In this document: positions 16,911-28,339 of the stretch, piece by piece
How positions within the stretch are numbered: position 1 is the stretch's first letter
How the letters are laid out: the number at the start of each line of letters is the position of its first letter
NCBI RefSeq assembly: GCF_000399665.1
Contig: NZ_KB976986.1
Span: 1,802,773 to 1,866,772, forward strand
Origin: Acinetobacter calcoaceticus ANC 3811
GTDB lineage: Bacteria; Pseudomonadota; Gammaproteobacteria; Pseudomonadales; Moraxellaceae
Direction: 5' to 3'
Length of the DNA: 64,000 nt
The notes under the pieces: model-generated
Seen by the model: only the letters and a program-made list of their open reading frames with translations
What the model was told of the DNA's origin: nothing
Database searches by the model: none
Position numbers and translations under genes: made by a program

Positions 16911-18077
16911 TTAAATCTTTTCAATATTCCATTGACCATTTTGCGCCACGAGTTGATGGGTCGCGTATGGAATAGAACTTAAATCATCATTACCTAACAA
17001 TTGAACGACACGTAAACCTTGAGCACGTGCATTCGAAATTGCTGAGAGTAAATCCTGTTCTGAGCCTTTTGGAGCAACAACAGTTTCGATCTCTGCGAAC
17101 TGATTTGCACCTAAGGCATATAAATCACAACTGAAGCCAGTGGCAGGACGTGCGCGACCAAAGTGCTCACCAATACCATCGTAACGACCACCCTGTGCTA
17201 ACGGCGCAGCACGGTTCGGTGCATAGACCGCATACATTAAGCCAGTGTGATAGTGATAACTACGTAGCTCTACAACATCGATACCGATATTGAGATTTGG
17301 CCAACGACCTTTAATTTGCGCAAGCGTTGTTTTAAGTGCATCTAATGCTGACTTGAACTCCGCATCTTGCAAGATATTGGCACTTAAATTTGTCTGTAAT
17401 GCTTCTAGATCACTAGAATAACGGCCAAGCGCATAGAAATCAGAACCCATATTTAGGTTTTGAGTGAATTCTGCTAACTCTGGTAACGCTTTTCTTTGAT
17501 AAAGATCAGAAAGTTCATGTTCTTCATTTTTTGACAGTCCAGCATACTTTACTAGACTACGAAACAACCCTACATGGCCCAAATCTAAATGAGCACCTTG
17601 TAAAGTGTAGATGTTCTCAATCAATCCCAACATGACATCGACCATTTCGACATCAGCTTCGATGCTGTCGTGGCCATATAACTCTGCACCTAATTGCAAA
17701 GGTGCACGTGTGGCATTGAAATTTTGTGGTTTAGTATGTAATACAGTCCCTGAATAACAGTAACGTGCAATGCCTTCAACTGGTCTTACATGTGCATCGA
17801 TACGAGCAACTTGTGGCGTCATATCAGCACGAACACCGAGTAAACGGCCTGAGAGCTGATCAATAACCTTAAAAGTTACTAAATCTAAGTCTTGATTTGA
17901 TTCTGATAATGAAGACAACGATTCGATGTATTCGATAAATGGTGTATATACCAATTGATAACCTCGCACCGCGAGGAAATCTAAAGCTTCACGGCGAAGT
18001 TTTTCAATGACTTGTGCCTGTTCCGGCAATACATCTGCTACCCCGTCAGGCAGCAACCATGTCTCTGAAATGGTCAT
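16911..18077 (-). CDS. hisZ: ATP phosphoribosyltransferase regulatory subunit HisZ
   Basis: HisZ is a catalytically inactive histidyl-tRNA synthetase paralogue. It pairs with short-form HisG and makes the first histidine-biosynthesis enzyme active and histidine-sensitive. The 388-residue protein has the class II synthetase core (LPDGVADVLPEQA, the motif-2-like YCYSGTVLHTKP and QLGAELYGHDS, then LAQGGRYDGIGEHFGR) but no full anticodon-binding domain. The length and the missing C-terminal domain separate it from HisS. RBS TTAGGCTTG precedes the ATG. purA lies directly downstream. Confidence 0.95.
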   Translation of the reverse strand: MTISETWLLPDGVADVLPEQAQVIEKLRREALDFLAVRGYQLVYTPFIEYIESLSSLSESNQDLDLVTFKVIDQLSGRLLGVRADMTPQVARIDAHVRPVEGIARYCYSGTVLHTKPQNFNATRAPLQLGAELYGHDSIEADVEMVDVMLGLIENIYTLQGAHLDLGHVGLFRSLVKYAGLSKNEEHELSDLYQRKALPELAEFTQNLNMGSDFYALGRYSSDLEALQTNLSANILQDAEFKSALDALKTTLAQIKGRWPNLNIGIDVVELRSYHYHTGLMYAVYAPNRAAPLAQGGRYDGIGEHFGRARPATGFSCDLYALGANQFAEIETVVAPKGSEQDLLSAISNARAQGLRVVQLLGNDDLSSIPYATHQLVAQNGQWNIEKI

Positions 18078-18123
18078 ATTTCAAGCCTAAAATCTGATCA
18101 ACGTGGAACGACCCCACATAAAA

Positions 18124-18147
18124 AAATCGGGAACACACCCGATTTCT
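18124..18147 (-). terminator. Intrinsic terminator downstream of the 18261-19349 lipoprotein gene
   Basis: AAATCGGG and CCCGATTT form an 8-bp stem with a 6-base loop. On the minus strand a T-run follows. It lies about 115 bases past the lipoprotein stop and just before hisZ, insulating hisZ from upstream transcription. Confidence 0.85.
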
Positions 18148-18260
18148 CTTAGTGTAGCATGATACTTTCTGCCATGCACCTGACAATTTGCATAAATCTT
18201 TCTTAATAAACTCTAAAGTCAAAAAAAAGATTTAAACAATTAATAATAATATTCAATATC

Positions 18261-19349
18261 TTACTCTGCTTCGTTTATATCATAGATAAAAGTTCTTCGA
18301 CCAAAGAAAGGGCCAATAACTGAACTATCACCTTGTTTCCAGTTAACCAAATTTAGCTTTTGAATAGCTTGAACTGCTTGAGTATTAAAAGCAAAGCAAC
18401 CTTTTTCAAGATTTGCGATTTTTAACTTTTGTCTTAAAGCAATTAATGAATGCGTATTATTAAGCGGGTTATCTTCTATAGAATAAAGGTGAGACTTCTC
18501 ATACGCCAAACTTCTATCAGCATCCCATAAACTGCTTGATACAAATTCCATAGAAGCAAACTGATCATTATTATTACCCAGTGCGCTTTCAATATCACCA
18601 GTTTCTAAGTTTTCTAAAACAGTTAAGTTATACCAATACCACTGCGAGTTTAGAAGCCTAAAATACTTTTTATCTGGACCTAAGTTATTATATCTTTCGA
18701 TAATTTTCTGCTTTTTTTCGCTAAACGAGGGATTGGCATTAAAACTAGATATATATGAAATATAAGATTGATTCCATTGAGTCTCTTTTAAACGATAACA
18801 ATAACTATTTTTAGGAAATATCGCACTATTATAATTTTGATAGAATTTAATTAAATTTTGATTAGGGTAACCATTCAGATCGACATTAAAATTTATATTC
18901 TCTCGATATCCTGGTAATACAAGATCAAAGATCTTTTCCCCATCCAACTTAACAAGTTCAAAGTTTAAATTTTGTTTTAGTTCAGAAGTTAGCTCATAAG
19001 TCCAACTACTAGGCGTTAACCTTTTTACAATATTTGTTTGTAGTGTGCCTTTATTTAGAATCTTTTCTTCGGTAAAAATTTCTTTTTCTAAAGGTTGGTT
19101 GTGAGATTTTGAAAAAAATATTTCATTATTCTTAATTGAATATTGAGTAATTTCAAAAAAATCACTATAGACCTCTGAAGAAAAATTCGCAGGCTGATAA
19201 TAAACTTGGTAAATTTTGTCTTCTTTTTCTAAATTAACTGGAGCTTGGTCATTGGTATTTTGATCTGAACTCCCACCTCCACAAGCAGTTAAAATAATAG
19301 TAGATGTAAAAACTAAAAAACCACTTATTTTTTTTGAGTTAAATTTCAT
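18261..19349 (-). CDS. Hypothetical lipoprotein, 362 aa
   Basis: The N-terminus is a textbook lipoprotein signal: Lys-rich start, hydrophobic GFLVFTSTIIL, then lipobox LTAC followed by GGGSSDQ, a flexible linker typical of Acinetobacter lipoproteins. The Asp/Ser near position +2 does not clearly argue for inner-membrane retention. The remainder is rich in Asn, Tyr, Lys and Glu with no catalytic motif that I recognise. Its coding sequence looks more AT-rich than the neighbouring housekeeping genes, consistent with an accessory gene. It lies between epd and hisZ on the same strand and has its own terminator. Function is unknown. Confidence 0.75.
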   Translation of the reverse strand: MKFNSKKISGFLVFTSTIILTACGGGSSDQNTNDQAPVNLEKEDKIYQVYYQPANFSSEVYSDFFEITQYSIKNNEIFFSKSHNQPLEKEIFTEEKILNKGTLQTNIVKRLTPSSWTYELTSELKQNLNFELVKLDGEKIFDLVLPGYRENINFNVDLNGYPNQNLIKFYQNYNSAIFPKNSYCYRLKETQWNQSYISYISSFNANPSFSEKKQKIIERYNNLGPDKKYFRLLNSQWYWYNLTVLENLETGDIESALGNNNDQFASMEFVSSSLWDADRSLAYEKSHLYSIEDNPLNNTHSLIALRQKLKIANLEKGCFAFNTQAVQAIQKLNLVNWKQGDSSVIGPFFGRRTFIYDINEAE

Positions 19350-19514
19350 ATGAACTCTATAATTAAAATTTTAATGTTTGTGAATCATACAAATAGATAT
19401 AATTTTACACAACACTAATATTTAGAATTTTCATTATTTTTAACTTTTTATACTTCAAATTAATAATTATAAAAAGGATGTTTATTCAACATCCTTTATT
19501 ACTTAAATACACTT

Positions 19515-20534
19515 TCAGAAAGAATCGCACAAATCTAATAATCGATTTGCATAGCCCCATTCATTATCATACCAAGCAAATACTTTAGCTTGATGCCCAA
19601 CAACCATTGTCTGAGTTAAATCAACAATAAGAGAATAAGGAGAATGATTAAAATCACTGGAAACTAATGGCTCATCAGTAACAGCCATAATTTCTGCATA
19701 GTCTGTTTGAGATGCTTTAATCAGCAATTCATTAATATGATGAACAGTAATCGGAGATTGAGCGATAAAAGTTAAGTCAATTGCAGCTACATTAATAGTA
19801 GGTACGCGAATTGAATAACCATCGATACGGTCTTCCATTTTAGGCATAACACGTTTTAATGCACCGAGCGCGCTAGACGTGGTTGGGATAATATTTTGCC
19901 CAGATGCTCTAGCACGACGTAAATCACGATGCGCATGATCCAGTACAGATTGATCTGCCGTTACTGCATGAATTTCGGTCATAAGCGCAGTTTCAATACC
20001 AAAAGCATCATCAATGATTTTCACCAATGGAACTAAAGCCTGTGTAGTACATGAAACGCTTGATATGATCTGATCTGTTACTTTGACTTCATTATGGTTC
20101 ACACCATAAACAATGGCTGCATCAACATGGTCAAAAGGCGCTGCCCCAATAATGACCCGCTTCGCCCCTGCTTGTAGATGACGCGTTGCATCAGCATGAG
20201 AACGAAACAGTCCTGTACACTCAAGCACCACATCAATATCTAAACTAGACCATGGTAAAAGTTCGGGTTGTTCCTGCTTTAAAACCTCAACTTTTAGCGT
20301 TCGTTGATTTGACTGAATATTCAAAAAAACTTTTTCATTTTCAATAAATATTTCCACATTTCCATTGAAACGGCCATGTGTTGAGTCATATTTAAATAAA
20401 TGCACTAATGTTTGTACATCTGCTATATCGTTAATCGCCACGATTTCAAATTGAAATTGTTTTGGGCTCTCAAACCAGGCACGTAAAACATTACGTCCAA
20501 TTCGACCAAACCCATTAATGGCGATACGTTGCAT
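19515..20534 (-). CDS. Erythrose-4-phosphate / glyceraldehyde-3-phosphate dehydrogenase family protein
   Basis: The 339-residue protein has the NAD-binding INGFGRIGRNVLRAW start and the catalytic domain with nucleophile Cys162 in SVSCTTQ and His189 in EIHAVTADQ. The DLRRARASGQNIIPTTSSA segment is the phosphate-binding region. E. coli Epd reads similarly and makes 4-phosphoerythronate for pyridoxal phosphate, while GapA serves glycolysis. The usual CTTNC motif is CTTQA here, so the conserved Asn and second Cys are lost. I favour an Epd-like role but cannot exclude a GAPDH role. The start follows GGATAGGTC. It is divergent from alaS. Confidence 0.85.
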   Translation of the reverse strand: MQRIAINGFGRIGRNVLRAWFESPKQFQFEIVAINDIADVQTLVHLFKYDSTHGRFNGNVEIFIENEKVFLNIQSNQRTLKVEVLKQEQPELLPWSSLDIDVVLECTGLFRSHADATRHLQAGAKRVIIGAAPFDHVDAAIVYGVNHNEVKVTDQIISSVSCTTQALVPLVKIIDDAFGIETALMTEIHAVTADQSVLDHAHRDLRRARASGQNIIPTTSSALGALKRVMPKMEDRIDGYSIRVPTINVAAIDLTFIAQSPITVHHINELLIKASQTDYAEIMAVTDEPLVSSDFNHSPYSLIVDLTQTMVVGHQAKVFAWYDNEWGYANRLLDLCDSF

Positions 20535-20807
20535 GACCTATCCTTATCTACAAAACTACAGGCTAAAGAAGGCATATAGTAAAGCACGTCACGCCTAGTT
20601 GAATATAGATTTTTAGCCAAATCACAGTTTTGTAAGATATTCCTTTTAAAATCGTTGGTTCGGTGGGGTTTTTCCGCTACAATTTAGCGTTTTTAAAAAA
20701 TAAGCCCCGTATCACATGCTAAGGTTTGGCATAAAACAAACGAGCATTGATGATACATTTAGCCAAATTCGAAAATATGGAGTGACTTGGTTGTGAGTAC
20801 TCGTTTA

Positions 20808-23444
20808 ATGACATCTGCTGAAATTCGTGAAGCATTTTTGCGCTACTTTGAGACGCAAGGGCATACACGTGTCGCGTCGAGTTCTCTTGTTCCTGCCAAC
20901 GACCCAACTTTATTATTTACAAATGCTGGGATGAACCAGTTTAAAGACTGCTTCTTAGGTCTTGAAAAACGTGACTATATACGTGCAACTTCATCACAAA
21001 AATGTGTACGTGCTGGTGGTAAACACAATGATTTAGACAACGTTGGTTATACTGCTCGTCACCATACATTCTTTGAAATGTTAGGTAATTTCTCATTTGG
21101 TGATTATTTCAAACGTGATGCACTTAAATTCGCTTGGGAATTTTTGACTAGCGATGAATGGCTAGCTCTCCCTAAAGACCGTTTATATGCGACCGTTTAT
21201 CACACCGATGATGAAGCTTACGACATTTGGAATAAAGAAATTGGTTTAGCGCCTGAACGTATTATCCGTATTGGTGATAATAAAGGCGAAAAATACGCAT
21301 CTGATAACTTCTGGGCAATGGGTGACACAGGTCCATGTGGTCCATGTTCTGAAATTTTCTTTGACCATGGCGATCACATTTGGGGTGGTTTACCAGGCTC
21401 TCCTGAAGAAGATGGCGACCGTTTCATTGAAATCTGGAATAACGTTTTCATGCAGTTTAACCGGACGAACGATGGCGTGCTTCACCCACTCCCTGCTCCA
21501 TCTGTTGATACAGGTATGGGCTTAGAGCGTATCTCTGCTGTATTGCAACATGTTAATTCAAACTATGACATTGACTTGTTCCAACACTTATTAAAAGCTG
21601 CTGCAAACATTATTGGTATTGAAGACGAAGGTCAGCCTTCTTTACGTGTTGTTGCTGACCATGCGCGTTCATGCTGTTTCCTAATTGCTGATGGTGTTAA
21701 CCCAAGTAATGAAGGTCGTGGTTATGTACTACGCCGTATTATCCGCCGTGCTGTGCGTCATGGTAATAAGCTTGGTGCAACTGGTACATTCTTCTACAAA
21801 ATGTTGCAACCTTTAATCGAAGTTATGGGTGAGGCTTATCCTGAACTCGCAGCTCGTAAAGATGTAATTGAAGCAACTTTAGTTCGTGAAGAAGAACAGT
21901 TTGCTAAAACACTTGAGCAAGGTTTAAAACTACTCGAAGGCGAACTTGCTCAATTAAAAGACAAGACTATTCCTGGTGCGACTGTATTTAAGCTTTACGA
22001 CACTTATGGCTTCCCAACAGACTTAACTGCTGATATTGCACGTGAACGTGACTTTATTATTGATGAAGCTGGTTTTGAAGTGGAAATGGCTGCTCAGCGT
22101 CAACGTGCTCGTGATGCTGGTAAATTCGCTATTGACTATAACAGCATTGTACAAGTTGAAGGCGAAACCCAGTTTGACGGTTACATCAACACCACTGGTC
22201 AAGGCCAAATTGTAGCGATCTACAAAGATGGCGTACAAGTTGATGAAGTTTCTGAAGGCGACGAAGCACTTATCGTTTTAAACCAAACTCCTTTCTATGC
22301 AGAAAGTGGTGGTCAGATTGGTGACACAGGTATCTTCAAAAACGAAACTGGTATTTTTGAAGTTCAAGATACCAAAAAGTCAGGCGGTGCCTTTGTTCAT
22401 CAAGGTATTGTGACCGTTGGTAATCTTAAAGCCGATCAAAATGTTGAAGCGATTGTTAAAGCGGATATTCGTGATGCAACAGCTCGTAACCACTCAGCAA
22501 CTCACCTATTACATGCTGCTCTACGTCAAATCTTAGGTTCACACGTACAACAAAAAGGCTCTTTAGTTGCAAGTGATATCTTACGTTTTGACTTTGCTAA
22601 CGACCAACCTGTAACTTTTGAACAGTTACAACAGGTTGAGCGTTTGGTGAATGCAGAAATTATTGCAAATACCGCAGTAACAACTGAACTCCTCGACATC
22701 GAAGCGGCAAAAGCTAAAGGTGCCATGATGTTGTTCGGTGAAAAATATGGTAACGAAGTTCGTGTTCTCGCTATGGGTTCAGTGATTGATGAGAAAAACT
22801 TCTCGATTGAACTTTGTGGTGGTATTCACGTTAAGCGTACAGGTGATATTGGTTTATTTAAAATCACTTCTGAAGGCGGGGTAGCTGCTGGTGTACGTCG
22901 TATTGAAGCCGTTACAGGTACTAAAGCTTTAGATGTAGTTCAAAAAACCGATTCAGATATCCAGCACATTAATGGCTTATTAAAAGCACAGAAAGACCAA
23001 ACTGTTGAGCGTGTACAGGCTAATGTAGAACTTGTTTCTGCATTACAAAAGCAGATTGAACAGCTCAATCAGAAATTGGCAAACTTCCAAGCGTCAGAAT
23101 TGATTGATCAGGTACAAACGATTTCTGGTCGTCAAACGCTTATTACCACTGTTCAAGGTGTAGACGCGAAATCACTTCGCAACTTGCACGACAGTGTTAA
23201 ATCAAAATTAGAGAATGCAGTTATTGTGTTAGCTGGCGTAGAGGGTGACAAAGTTAGCCTACTTGCTTCAGTTGCATCACAATACACTGCAAATCTAAAA
23301 GCAGGTGACATCATCAAGCATCTAGCAACTGAGTTAGGTGGTAAAGGTGGTGGTAAACCTGACTTAGCACAAGGTGGCGCGCCACTTAACGAGAAGTTTG
23401 GACAAGTTATTGCTGCATTACCTGCATGGCTTGAACAAAAATAA
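20808..23444 (+). CDS. alaS: Alanyl-tRNA synthetase
   Basis: AlaS charges tRNA-Ala and edits mischarged serine and glycine. I place the start at ATG 20808 ([10 protein letters not shown], 878 aa), which lines up with known AlaS N-termini. A GTG at 20793 has a better spaced GGAG and would add five residues. Domains in order are the class II aminoacylation core ([54 protein letters not shown]), the editing domain with zinc ligands [11 protein letters not shown] and CGGIHV, and the C-terminal C-Ala domain ending [14 protein letters not shown]. The alaS-lysC-csrA order is conserved in related bacteria. Confidence 0.97.
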   Translation: MTSAEIREAFLRYFETQGHTRVASSSLVPANDPTLLFTNAGMNQFKDCFLGLEKRDYIRATSSQKCVRAGGKHNDLDNVGYTARHHTFFEMLGNFSFGDYFKRDALKFAWEFLTSDEWLALPKDRLYATVYHTDDEAYDIWNKEIGLAPERIIRIGDNKGEKYASDNFWAMGDTGPCGPCSEIFFDHGDHIWGGLPGSPEEDGDRFIEIWNNVFMQFNRTNDGVLHPLPAPSVDTGMGLERISAVLQHVNSNYDIDLFQHLLKAAANIIGIEDEGQPSLRVVADHARSCCFLIADGVNPSNEGRGYVLRRIIRRAVRHGNKLGATGTFFYKMLQPLIEVMGEAYPELAARKDVIEATLVREEEQFAKTLEQGLKLLEGELAQLKDKTIPGATVFKLYDTYGFPTDLTADIARERDFIIDEAGFEVEMAAQRQRARDAGKFAIDYNSIVQVEGETQFDGYINTTGQGQIVAIYKDGVQVDEVSEGDEALIVLNQTPFYAESGGQIGDTGIFKNETGIFEVQDTKKSGGAFVHQGIVTVGNLKADQNVEAIVKADIRDATARNHSATHLLHAALRQILGSHVQQKGSLVASDILRFDFANDQPVTFEQLQQVERLVNAEIIANTAVTTELLDIEAAKAKGAMMLFGEKYGNEVRVLAMGSVIDEKNFSIELCGGIHVKRTGDIGLFKITSEGGVAAGVRRIEAVTGTKALDVVQKTDSDIQHINGLLKAQKDQTVERVQANVELVSALQKQIEQLNQKLANFQASELIDQVQTISGRQTLITTVQGVDAKSLRNLHDSVKSKLENAVIVLAGVEGDKVSLLASVASQYTANLKAGDIIKHLATELGGKGGGKPDLAQGGAPLNEKFGQVIAALPAWLEQK

Positions 23445-23464
23445 GACTTCACTTTTTGTGTAAC

Positions 23465-23490
23465 TGACCCTGAAAAGCCTCTCAGGGTCA
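23465..23490. terminator. Hairpin between alaS and lysC
   Basis: TGACCCTGA and TCAGGGTCA form a 9-bp perfect stem with an 8-base loop, without a T-run. It begins 21 bases after the alaS stop and ends 19 bases before the lysC start, so it may partly terminate or set the ratio between the two genes, or shield lysC mRNA. Confidence 0.6.
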
Positions 23491-23509
23491 TGGCTTATAT
23501 GGAAAAACT

Positions 23510-24790
23510 ATGGCATTAATCGTTCAAAAATATGGCGGTACTTCTATGGGTACCCCCGAGCGCATTTTAAATGTTGCTCGTCGTGTTAAGCGTTGGCATG
23601 ATCACGGTCACAAGGTTGTTGTGGTCGTATCTGCAATGAGTGGTGAAACAAACCGCTTACTTGCTCTCGCTAAAGCCATTACCGAAACACCTGACCCACG
23701 CGAGTTAGACCAAATGGTTTCAACCGGTGAACAGGTGACGATTTCCATGTTAGCTATGGCACTTAATTCGATTGGTGTGGAAGCTAAATCCTATACCGGA
23801 CGTCAAGTCGGTATTAAAACTGACAGTGCATTTACCAAGGCGCGTATTGAGTCTATTGATACAGATGTCATGACCAATGACCTAGATGCAGGCCGTGTTA
23901 TTGTTGTTGCAGGTTTCCAAGGCTTTGATGCCAATGGAAATATCACAACGCTAGGCCGCGGTGGTTCAGATACTTCTGGTGTTGCTCTTGCTGCTGCACT
24001 AAAAGCAGATGAATGTCAAATTTACACTGATGTAGATGGCGTTTACACCACTGACCCACGTGTTGCTCCTAAAGCCAAAAAAATCGACCGTATTTCTTTT
24101 GAAGAAATGCTAGAAATGGCTTCATTAGGTTCAAAAGTTTTACAAATTCGCTCAGTAGAATTTGCCGGAAAATATCAAGTTCCTTTACGTGTATTATCAA
24201 GTTTTGATAATGATAACGACGGCGTGTTTGACGAAGAATTTAAAGAAAATGTAGGTACACTCATTACGACTGAGGCGGAAGATACTATGGAACAGCCAAT
24301 TATTGCAGGTATTGCTTTTAACCGTGACGAAGCAAAATTAACGATTTTAGGTGTACCTGATGAACCAGGTATTGCTTCTAAAATTTTATCACCAGTAAGT
24401 GATGCCAATATCGAAGTCGACATGATAGTGCAAAATGTTGAAGAAGATGGCACAACAGATTTCACTTTCACTGTAAACCGTGTTGATTTAGCGAAAGCTG
24501 AAAAAATCTTAAATGAAACTGCCAAAAATATTGGCGCACGTGAAGTTTCAACACGTGATGACATCGTTAAAGTGTCTATCGTAGGTGTAGGTATGCGTTC
24601 ACATGCAGGGGTCGCGAGCAAGATGTTCACTGCCCTAGCTGACGAAGGCATCAACATTCTTATGATTTCAACTTCTGAAATTAAAGTTTCTGTCATTATT
24701 GATGAGAAATATCTTGAACTTGCTGTTCGTTGTCTACATACCGCTTTTGGTTTAGATCGTGAACATGGTGAAAGCAGCGCCCGCGCTTAA
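23510..24790 (+). CDS. lysC: Aspartate kinase (lysine/threonine-regulated type)
   Basis: The enzyme phosphorylates aspartate at the entry to lysine, threonine, methionine and diaminopimelate synthesis. The 426-residue length is that of stand-alone monofunctional kinases. Kinase motifs are VQKYGGTSMG at the N-terminus, VVSAMSGETNRLL, FQGFDANGNITTLGRGGSDTS and YTDVDGVYTTDPR. Two ACT domains follow (from about residue 265, including ILGVPDEPGIASKI and KVSIVGVGMRSHAGVASKMF), which normally bind lysine and threonine for feedback control. It is located between alaS and csrA with a hairpin on each side. Confidence 0.96.
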   Translation: MALIVQKYGGTSMGTPERILNVARRVKRWHDHGHKVVVVVSAMSGETNRLLALAKAITETPDPRELDQMVSTGEQVTISMLAMALNSIGVEAKSYTGRQVGIKTDSAFTKARIESIDTDVMTNDLDAGRVIVVAGFQGFDANGNITTLGRGGSDTSGVALAAALKADECQIYTDVDGVYTTDPRVAPKAKKIDRISFEEMLEMASLGSKVLQIRSVEFAGKYQVPLRVLSSFDNDNDGVFDEEFKENVGTLITTEAEDTMEQPIIAGIAFNRDEAKLTILGVPDEPGIASKILSPVSDANIEVDMIVQNVEEDGTTDFTFTVNRVDLAKAEKILNETAKNIGAREVSTRDDIVKVSIVGVGMRSHAGVASKMFTALADEGINILMISTSEIKVSVIIDEKYLELAVRCLHTAFGLDREHGESSARA

Positions 24791-24854
24791 TTTTACCAAA
24801 CGGTCAATAATTCATTAAAAAATGTTTACTTGTCCGACAATAATCAAATAAAAC

Positions 24855-24890
24855 ACAGAGCCGCTATAGTTTTTTTTATAGCGGCTCTGT
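24855..24890 (+). terminator. Hairpin terminator after lysC
   Basis: ACAGAGCCGCTATA pairs perfectly with TATAGCGGCTCTGT (14 bp) around a loop made almost wholly of T. No T-run follows the stem, so efficiency is uncertain, but its position 64 bases past the lysC stop fits termination before the csrA promoter region. Confidence 0.78.
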
Positions 24891-25035
24891 TATATTAAAC
24901 GGAAAGTTTTTTGGCAGAGATTATCAAAATATGACTTTGTTCTCATATTTCTGTTAGAATCTGACTGAAAACTGAGGTTGAGCTTTTATTTGGGTACCAA
25001 TATTGCAGTTTTAAGCGTTTAGCAAGGAGATAAAC

Positions 25036-25290
25036 ATGCTGATTCTGACCCGCCGTGTCGGGGAAACATTAATGATTGGGGATCAAGTCAGTGTTACTGT
25101 GCTTGGCGTCAAGGGAAACCAAGTTCGTATTGGTGTGAATGCACCAAAAGAGGTTTCTGTTCATCGCGAAGAAATTTATCAACGTATTCAACATGAACGT
25201 GCAATGCACGAACACCTTCAAAATCTTGATCAAGATTATCAAGTTTCTTTTGAAGATGAAAATTATGCACAGAAAAACTTCAATCGTTGA
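25036..25290 (+). CDS. csrA: Carbon storage regulator CsrA/RsmA
   Basis: CsrA is a small dimeric RNA-binding protein that blocks or stabilises mRNAs at GGA motifs and controls metabolism, motility and virulence traits. The core is fully recognisable: [50 protein letters not shown], including the RNA-contact residues of the first strand and the VHREE segment. It is 84 residues against about 61 in E. coli; the additional C-terminal tail (from about residue 60, with [18 protein letters not shown]) is typical of this genus. RBS AAGGAGA is strong. Confidence 0.97.
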   Translation: MLILTRRVGETLMIGDQVSVTVLGVKGNQVRIGVNAPKEVSVHREEIYQRIQHERAMHEHLQNLDQDYQVSFEDENYAQKNFNR

Positions 25291-25357
25291 TATGAAGTTA
25301 TTCTCTCCCTAATTAAAGCGACTTTCTAGTCGCTTTAAATTTTTTAGGACTTTGTAT

Positions 25358-25924
25358 TTATAGGCCTAGAGCACGTTTAACCGGAGCATAGCTGCGGCGG
25401 TGCTGATCGATTACCCCATGCGCTGCAATCGCTTCAAAATGCGCTTTAGTTGGATATCCTTTATGTTTGGCAAAACCAAATAATGGATATTGCTGATCTA
25501 ATTCCGCCATTTGTCGGTCACGTGTAACCTTTGCCAGAATACTCGCTGCACTGATCTCTGGATGACTTGCATCTCCCCCAACAATCGCTTCACAAGGAAT
25601 AATGATTCCTTTTGGAATTTGATTACCATCTACAATCACTTTTTGTGGTTGAGCTTTTAAACCATCAACTGCGCGCTGCATAGCTAAAAAAGTCGCTTGT
25701 AAAATATTTAATTCATCAATCTCAGCGTGCGTTGCTTCTGCAATTGACCAAGCTAAGGCTTTTTCTTGTATTTCAATAAACAACTTTTCACGTTTCTTTT
25801 CAGTTAATTTTTTAGAATCATTTAATCCCTCAATTGGATTATTCGGATCTAAAATAACAGCCGCTGCCACAACGGAACCTACTAATGGCCCACGTCCCGC
25901 CTCATCTACACCAGCAATAAACAT
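25358..25924 (-). CDS. rnhB: Ribonuclease HII
   Basis: RNase HII cleaves the RNA strand of RNA-DNA hybrids and starts removal of single ribonucleotides from DNA. The 188-residue length fits. The catalytic carboxylates are visible as Asp and Glu in [12 protein letters not shown], Asp in IVDGNQIP and the second Asp within the [16 protein letters not shown] region. The C-terminal [18 protein letters not shown] motif is also diagnostic. RBS AAGGTGAAG precedes the ATG. It converges on csrA. Confidence 0.96.
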   Translation of the reverse strand: MFIAGVDEAGRGPLVGSVVAAAVILDPNNPIEGLNDSKKLTEKKREKLFIEIQEKALAWSIAEATHAEIDELNILQATFLAMQRAVDGLKAQPQKVIVDGNQIPKGIIIPCEAIVGGDASHPEISAASILAKVTRDRQMAELDQQYPLFGFAKHKGYPTKAHFEAIAAHGVIDQHRRSYAPVKRALGL

Positions 25925-25949
25925 TTACTCTTCACCTTTAAACAAAAGA

Positions 25950-25971
25950 GGCTGATCAATAGTAATCAGCC
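25950..25971 (-). terminator. Intrinsic terminator after the small lipoprotein gene
   Basis: GGCTGAT and ATCAGCC form a 7-bp stem with an 8-base loop, followed on the minus strand by TCTTTTGTTT. It sits between the lipoprotein gene and rnhB. Confidence 0.78.
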
Positions 25972-25994
25972 TTCTTTAATACAAAAATCATTAC

Positions 25995-26384
25995 TTACTT
26001 TTGTAAAGCTTCTGCCACACACTCATTTACAGTTTTTGAAACCACTTGATTTACAATTGTAGCACGTGCATTTACATCAAATGCAGCCGCAGCCAATTCT
26101 ACTGCTGTCACACTATTTGGTGCCTTTTCGCTCACACAACCACAAACATTCGTTTGAATGCTATCACGTTGCTCAGCAGTCATAAGCTTCGTTGCTGTCT
26201 TCCAAGCCGAAACATTATTAATCTCTGTAATACATTTCGCATTTACAGCAACTTTTAATGCAGCAACACCCAACTGTTGAGTTGTCGTTTGTGCAGAATT
26301 AGCGCCTGTACCCGTACCTGTAGTCGTTGCACACGCTGTTAAAGCTAAAACAACTGGCGCTAGAGCGAGCATCAATTTTTTCAT
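25995..26384 (-). CDS. Small hypothetical lipoprotein
   Basis: Two adjacent ATGs (26387, 26384) follow AAAGGA; the second has the better spacing and gives about 129 residues. An upstream frame to 26450 has no RBS. The N-terminus is a lipoprotein signal, KKLMLALAPVVLALTAC, then a Thr/Gly-rich linker. The mature domain is mainly helical by composition and has three further cysteines (KCITEI, NVCGCV) plus one near the C-terminus (NECVAE), suggesting disulfides in the periplasm. I recognise no named family. It is upstream of rnhB but has its own terminator. Confidence 0.8.
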   Translation of the reverse strand: MKKLMLALAPVVLALTACATTTGTGTGANSAQTTTQQLGVAALKVAVNAKCITEINNVSAWKTATKLMTAEQRDSIQTNVCGCVSEKAPNSVTAVELAAAAFDVNARATIVNQVVSKTVNECVAEALQK

Positions 26385-26622
26385 CATTTTTTCCTTTGAT
26401 TGAACGTTGGCAGCGCGTATTGTGCCTAAACTCGACTTTAGAAGAAACAAATAATTTGATGCATTTATGCAATCTATTTTCCCTTGTAAAACTCAGCTCA
26501 TCAAATGCATTTTTCCTTAACCGTTCTGTTTTTAGCACGCTCTGTTACATTTAAAACATTTCTCAAAATCAGTGCTTTCCCATAAAATTGAAAATCAAAA
26601 CGACAAAAAAATAGGGTCTTTT

Positions 26623-27180
26623 ATGCCTGCTGTTTCATCTCAGTATTACACCCGTACCGCACAAATTCTGCATTGGGTGATGGCAATCATTTTCATCGCA
26701 GCATGGGCGATTGGGTTCTATAGTGGAAATTTTTTAAATTATGACGTTGATGGTAGCTTTAAAGGCGATGTGATTACGTTGCACAAAAATATTGCGACCA
26801 CCATTATCTTTTTGGTGATTATCCGGATTTTATGGCGCTATACACATCCAGCTCCAAAATTACCAGATACGATGTCTCCAACGATGAAAACTTTGGCACA
26901 TATTGGTCATCTATTGCTTTATGTGATTTTGGTGGCTTTACCTGTCACTGGTTGTTTATTTAGCTGGAGCGCTGGTCACCCTGCCCCTGTTTTATATTTA
27001 TTTGAAATTCCGCGTTTAGTACAAGATAACCCAGAGCTTTTAGCTGTTGTTAAACCTTTGCATGTTTATATTTCTTGGTTTGCTGGCTTACTCATTGTTG
27101 GACATGTACTTGCTGCTTTAAAACATCATTTTGTTGATAAAGACAATATTTTAAATAGCATGACCAAACAACCTAAGTAA
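26623..27180 (+). CDS. Cytochrome b561 family protein
   Basis: The start at ATG 26623 follows AGGG at seven bases; an upstream GTG frame (26572) lacks an RBS. The 185-residue protein has four membrane helices and the heme-ligating histidines expected for bacterial b561: His17 in QILHWVM, His54 in TLHKNIA, and C-terminal histidines in KPLHVYISWFAG and LIVGHVLA. Members move electrons from the quinol pool; in E. coli CybB oxidises ubiquinol and reduces superoxide. The gene stands alone and ends at a bidirectional terminator. Confidence 0.92.
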   Translation: MPAVSSQYYTRTAQILHWVMAIIFIAAWAIGFYSGNFLNYDVDGSFKGDVITLHKNIATTIIFLVIIRILWRYTHPAPKLPDTMSPTMKTLAHIGHLLLYVILVALPVTGCLFSWSAGHPAPVLYLFEIPRLVQDNPELLAVVKPLHVYISWFAGLLIVGHVLAALKHHFVDKDNILNSMTKQPK

Positions 27181-27191
27181 TTATACATATA

Positions 27192-27220
27192 AAAAAACCG
27201 CCTAAGATAGGCGGTTTTTT
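27192..27220. terminator. Bidirectional terminator
   Basis: AAAAAACCGCCT and AGGCGGTTTTTT form a 12-bp perfect stem with a 5-base loop, and T-runs occur in both orientations. It serves the convergent cytochrome b561 and adenine deaminase genes. Confidence 0.95.
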
Positions 27221-27223
27221 TAT

Positions 27224-28271
<1,048 letters not shown>

Positions 28272-28339
28272 CTATTAATTTTCTTCTTATTAGAAACTAT
28301 GACTAAGATAGCTTAAGAAGAAAACTATAAAAAATCATA

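Noticed and set aside
24175-24696. 173-codon minus-strand frame inside lysC
   Set aside because: Antisense shadow of the ACT domains of aspartate kinase.
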